Source: an uncultured Flavobacteriaceae bacterium
GTDB taxonomy: Bacteria; Bacteroidota; Bacteroidia; Flavobacteriales; Flavobacteriaceae
NCBI GenBank assembly: GCA_945788155.1
Contig: CALZKX010000114.1
Location: 1-25,721, forward strand
Length of the DNA stretch: 25,721 nt
Reading direction: 5' to 3'
Shown here in pieces: positions 23,068-25,721 of the stretch. A program made the translations under genes and the position numbers. The notes beneath the pieces are model-generated. The model did not search any database and was not told the origin of the DNA. It worked only from the letters and a program-made list of their open reading frames with translations. How positions within the stretch are numbered: the stretch's first letter is position 1; each line of letters starts with the position of its first letter.

Positions 23068-25721
23068 TTAAAAATAGGCTTTTAGCTGTATGGTTCCTGT
23101 ATGGATAGCTTTATTGGATTCGCTTTTTCTTCCAAAATAATTAATATTTAAGTCTAAAAATTTTGTTAGTTTTTTTTGCGCCAACAAGCTCCATGTGAAA
23201 TTTTTCCCTGGCTGCAAGCCTTCCATCATTTGATAGCCAACTGGAGAATTTGCACTACCTTGAAATGTATTCGAAAAGTAATTTACTTCGGCTGTTATCG
23301 CTGCTTTTTGATTATTAGAAACAGCAAATGACACGCCGTATTTTTGTTGAACTAAAGTCTCTAGACCACCTATGGTGTTTTTCTTATTTGCGTATTGGTA
23401 AAACACATCTAAACGGGATGCATCATTAAACAAATATGAAAGTTTCGGGTTTAGTTTTGTTTCGTCTATATTATAATTTTTGCTAACAAAATTTTCACTA
23501 ATGCTTTCGTTTTTATTAAAAAATGAGTCTAAAGTAACCAACCAAGTATTGGTAATTTTATGATTAAAATTTAATTGGTGACTCTTTAATTTATTTTCAA
23601 TAAACCCAAAAGACAAAACATTTCTCACTTTGTTGGACAAGTAGGTGTAAGATGTAGTATAATGCTGCTTGCCTCGATTAAAAAAAAGTATGTTCCTAAA
23701 ATTTAGTTGTAACCCTAATTGATTTTCAATATCGGTTTTAAAAGGGTTTAGGTTGAAATTGTTACCTTCCCTTTTTACTTTTCTATCTATTAAATAAGAG
23801 GCTTGATTGTAAAAATGTGACCAGAATTTTTGGCTCTTACTTTCAGAAGATGACCAAATGGATGGATTGATGGTTAAGGTTTGGCTCAATCTATTTTGAT
23901 GCGTCTTTAAAAACACCTGATTTGGCAATAATACCCTTATATACTGGCCTTGATCTTGAAACTGTGCCAATTCAAACTCTTCCAGTTCTTGTATGCCATT
24001 GTTGTTATAGTCAATCCAAGTGTAAGCACCTTGTCCTGACTCGACCTGAACATATGTAAAGGCTTGTTGAGGCAAGGTTCCTGAGTTGGTCTCAAAAACC
24101 GTGTTCCAAAGTATTATTTGCTTAAATAACTTTTGGTTATATTGAATTCTAGAGTTTAATGATGGTGAATCTTCTATAGCCTTTTCTTCGCTTTTTAAAA
24201 CGCGATAGTTTATATAAACACCTAAATTGGTGTTGTTATTTTGAATAAGTTTAGAATTTATATAATATGTATTAGAGGTATTCACTTTTTGAAGCTGGCC
24301 ATTTTTAATACTATCGTTTACCCTGTTTTTATAACCAATTTCCACAAATACATTGGTGCTGTCGCCAATTCCTGTAAACACTTCGTAAGATGAAAATTTT
24401 TGGCTTAAAGCTGTAAACTCATTTGTTAATTTTTCCTTTTGCTGATTGTCTTCAACAGCTACTTTTGTTCCAATCCACCCTTTATTAAAGTTGTAGGCAA
24501 TTCTATTAAAAGACCTTGAAAATTTTGATGTATTTAAACTTGAATTTGCCGTTAGAAAGCTAGAATTAGAAAACACATTAAACCTTCCTAACCTAAGATC
24601 TGCCAAAACAACATGACGGTTTCCATTAAAATTTTCAGAAAACCCTAAATGCTCAAATTGATAGGTTGCTATTCCCTTTTGTGGATGAAATAAATCGACT
24701 CCAGCTTTTAATAATTGCTGATTTCCAAGAGGCATATCTAAATTCCAATCTCTGTTAAACTCGGCATTATATAAACGTTCAATGGTTTTAAAGTTTTTTT
24801 GAATATAATCACCATCTACAAAAGCGTTTAAATTCCAAAGACTATCATTTTTAACGATACTTTGTGTGATTTTTAATTTACCTGCAAACCCATCATTATT
24901 GGCATCATCTAATGGCGAAAATAAATTAAGGTCGTTTTTGCTAGCAGAAATTTCAAAATCAACAGTCGTTTTTTCTGAAGGTGTATATGAGCCATTAACT
25001 ACAGCTATCTGTAATTTTGTTGGTGCTATTAATTGCACTATTGGCTCGAAATTGCCTTGAGGAACTCCCAAAACTGGTTCTACATACTCGTAAATTGTAG
25101 AAATGGCGTTAGTGTTACTTACCACATAATTACCTTGATTGTCTCCAACTGCTGTAAACCTTACGCCAAATAATTCGTCGTTTGGGTCGTTAGAAAACAC
25201 AAATACTTCAACCCCATTGATGCTTTCTTTTTTATACAAAATTCTATTCTCGCTAAAAGGTTCAGGAATTGCTGATGGTGCTACCATTAAAGCATTGTCA
25301 TCGCCAGCATCTTTTAATATTTGTACTTGATTGGTCGATAAATTTTGCTGTAAAGGTTGATTTTTAGTGTCATTTTCGGTATACACTGAAGCGCCTATTT
25401 TTAGTTTGTCGCTTTGGTAATTTCCGCCACCATAACCAACAAACCGCGAATAATTTCTGTCGCTAAATTGGTAATCTACAACCATTCTCATTTCGGAAGT
25501 AATAGGATAGGTCGCATTGAAAATAATTTCGCCAGCATTATAATCTATAATGTAATCTTTATTCTCTCCTCGCTCAAGAGCAATTCCATTTGCATAAACG
25601 GTTTCGCTTCCAGACACAATCAGTACAAATAGCTCGCCATTTTGCCCTTGTAACTTATAAGGCCCTTGATTTCCTTCTTGACCTGTAAAAGTACTGCTGC
25701 TAAATTGACCTCTAACCAAAG
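23068..25721 (-). CDS. Large beta-barrel-like surface protein, N-terminus outside the window (partial)
   Basis: At least 883 residues are visible and the frame is open through the window edge, so the true start lies beyond 25721. I do not recognise a named family. The visible N-terminal part has a repeated beta motif (GELFVLIVSGSETVYANG, then RGENKDYIIDYNAGEIIF) seen in large flavobacterial surface proteins. The remainder is dominated by alternating polar/aromatic strands such as KLKIGASVYTEND, LGVYINYRVLKSEE and KQHYTTSYTYLSN. It ends in a terminal Phe (GTIQLKAYF), together suggesting an outer-membrane barrel. An EF-hand-like loop, DYNNNGIQELEEFE, is encoded at about 23970-24012. Its stop is 55 bases upstream of the efflux operon start, on the same strand. 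Confidence 0.75.
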   Translation of the reverse strand, partial: LVRGQFSSSTFTGQEGNQGPYKLQGQNGELFVLIVSGSETVYANGIALERGENKDYIIDYNAGEIIFNATYPITSEMRMVVDYQFSDRNYSRFVGYGGGNYQSDKLKIGASVYTENDTKNQPLQQNLSTNQVQILKDAGDDNALMVAPSAIPEPFSENRILYKKESINGVEVFVFSNDPNDELFGVRFTAVGDNQGNYVVSNTNAISTIYEYVEPVLGVPQGNFEPIVQLIAPTKLQIAVVNGSYTPSEKTTVDFEISASKNDLNLFSPLDDANNDGFAGKLKITQSIVKNDSLWNLNAFVDGDYIQKNFKTIERLYNAEFNRDWNLDMPLGNQQLLKAGVDLFHPQKGIATYQFEHLGFSENFNGNRHVVLADLRLGRFNVFSNSSFLTANSSLNTSKFSRSFNRIAYNFNKGWIGTKVAVEDNQQKEKLTNEFTALSQKFSSYEVFTGIGDSTNVFVEIGYKNRVNDSIKNGQLQKVNTSNTYYINSKLIQNNNTNLGVYINYRVLKSEEKAIEDSPSLNSRIQYNQKLFKQIILWNTVFETNSGTLPQQAFTYVQVESGQGAYTWIDYNNNGIQELEEFELAQFQDQGQYIRVLLPNQVFLKTHQNRLSQTLTINPSIWSSSESKSQKFWSHFYNQASYLIDRKVKREGNNFNLNPFKTDIENQLGLQLNFRNILFFNRGKQHYTTSYTYLSNKVRNVLSFGFIENKLKSHQLNFNHKITNTWLVTLDSFFNKNESISENFVSKNYNIDETKLNPKLSYLFNDASRLDVFYQYANKKNTIGGLETLVQQKYGVSFAVSNNQKAAITAEVNYFSNTFQGSANSPVGYQMMEGLQPGKNFTWSLLAQKKLTKFLDLNINYFGRKSESNKAIHTGTIQLKAYF

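Overview
The window looks like chromosomal DNA of a member of the Flavobacteriaceae (phylum Bacteroidota). The evidence is its AT-richness, A-rich initiation regions without clear Shine-Dalgarno sequences, TAnnTTTG-type -7 boxes close to start codons, a B-type succinate dehydrogenase, a Bacteroidota-type CusA/CzcA-TolC fusion, and several lipoproteins and beta-barrel proteins typical of the group. I cannot name the genus.

Left part (1-5848): the end of a probable sdhC, then sdhA and sdhB. A small cassette encoding a four-helix-bundle (23S rRNA intervening-sequence, 'S23') protein lies between sdhA and sdhB. It is bounded by arrays of a gttatt-type octamer that form a 22-bp inverted repeat. 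A 130-bp palindromic repeat follows sdhB, then an M28 peptidase lipoprotein and a methionine/glutamine-type aminotransferase. A 169-bp MITE-like element (18-bp terminal inverted repeats, 9-bp target duplication, perfect internal palindrome) separates the aminotransferase from a convergent beta-lactamase-fold hydrolase.

Middle part (5846-13751): the serine hydrolase, a 338-bp gene-free stretch, a nitrilase-family omega-amidase, an Ig-like-domain lipoprotein, a ComF-type phosphoribosyltransferase, a membrane-anchored coiled-coil protein, glycyl-tRNA synthetase, a second copy of the 130-bp palindromic repeat, and a small outer-membrane-like protein. The aminotransferase and the omega-amidase together would make a glutamine transaminase/omega-amidase route.

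Right part (13974-23012, minus strand): a compact heavy-metal resistance operon. In transcription order it is a small Cys/His-rich exported protein, a CusA/CzcA RND pump fused to a TolC-like outer-membrane factor, a CusB/CzcB-type adaptor lipoprotein, a Fur-family regulator, a Zn/Cd-type P1B ATPase with a His-rich N-terminus, and a SAM-dependent methyltransferase. The ATPase would move metal from cytoplasm to periplasm, and the RND/adaptor/outer-membrane complex would expel it from the cell. The Fur-family protein is the likely metal sensor. Upstream on the same strand, and cut by the window edge, is a large beta-barrel-like protein.

The observations most worth following are the S23 cassette inside the sdh operon, the MITE whose excision can be reconstructed to the exact base, and the paired palindromic repeats.
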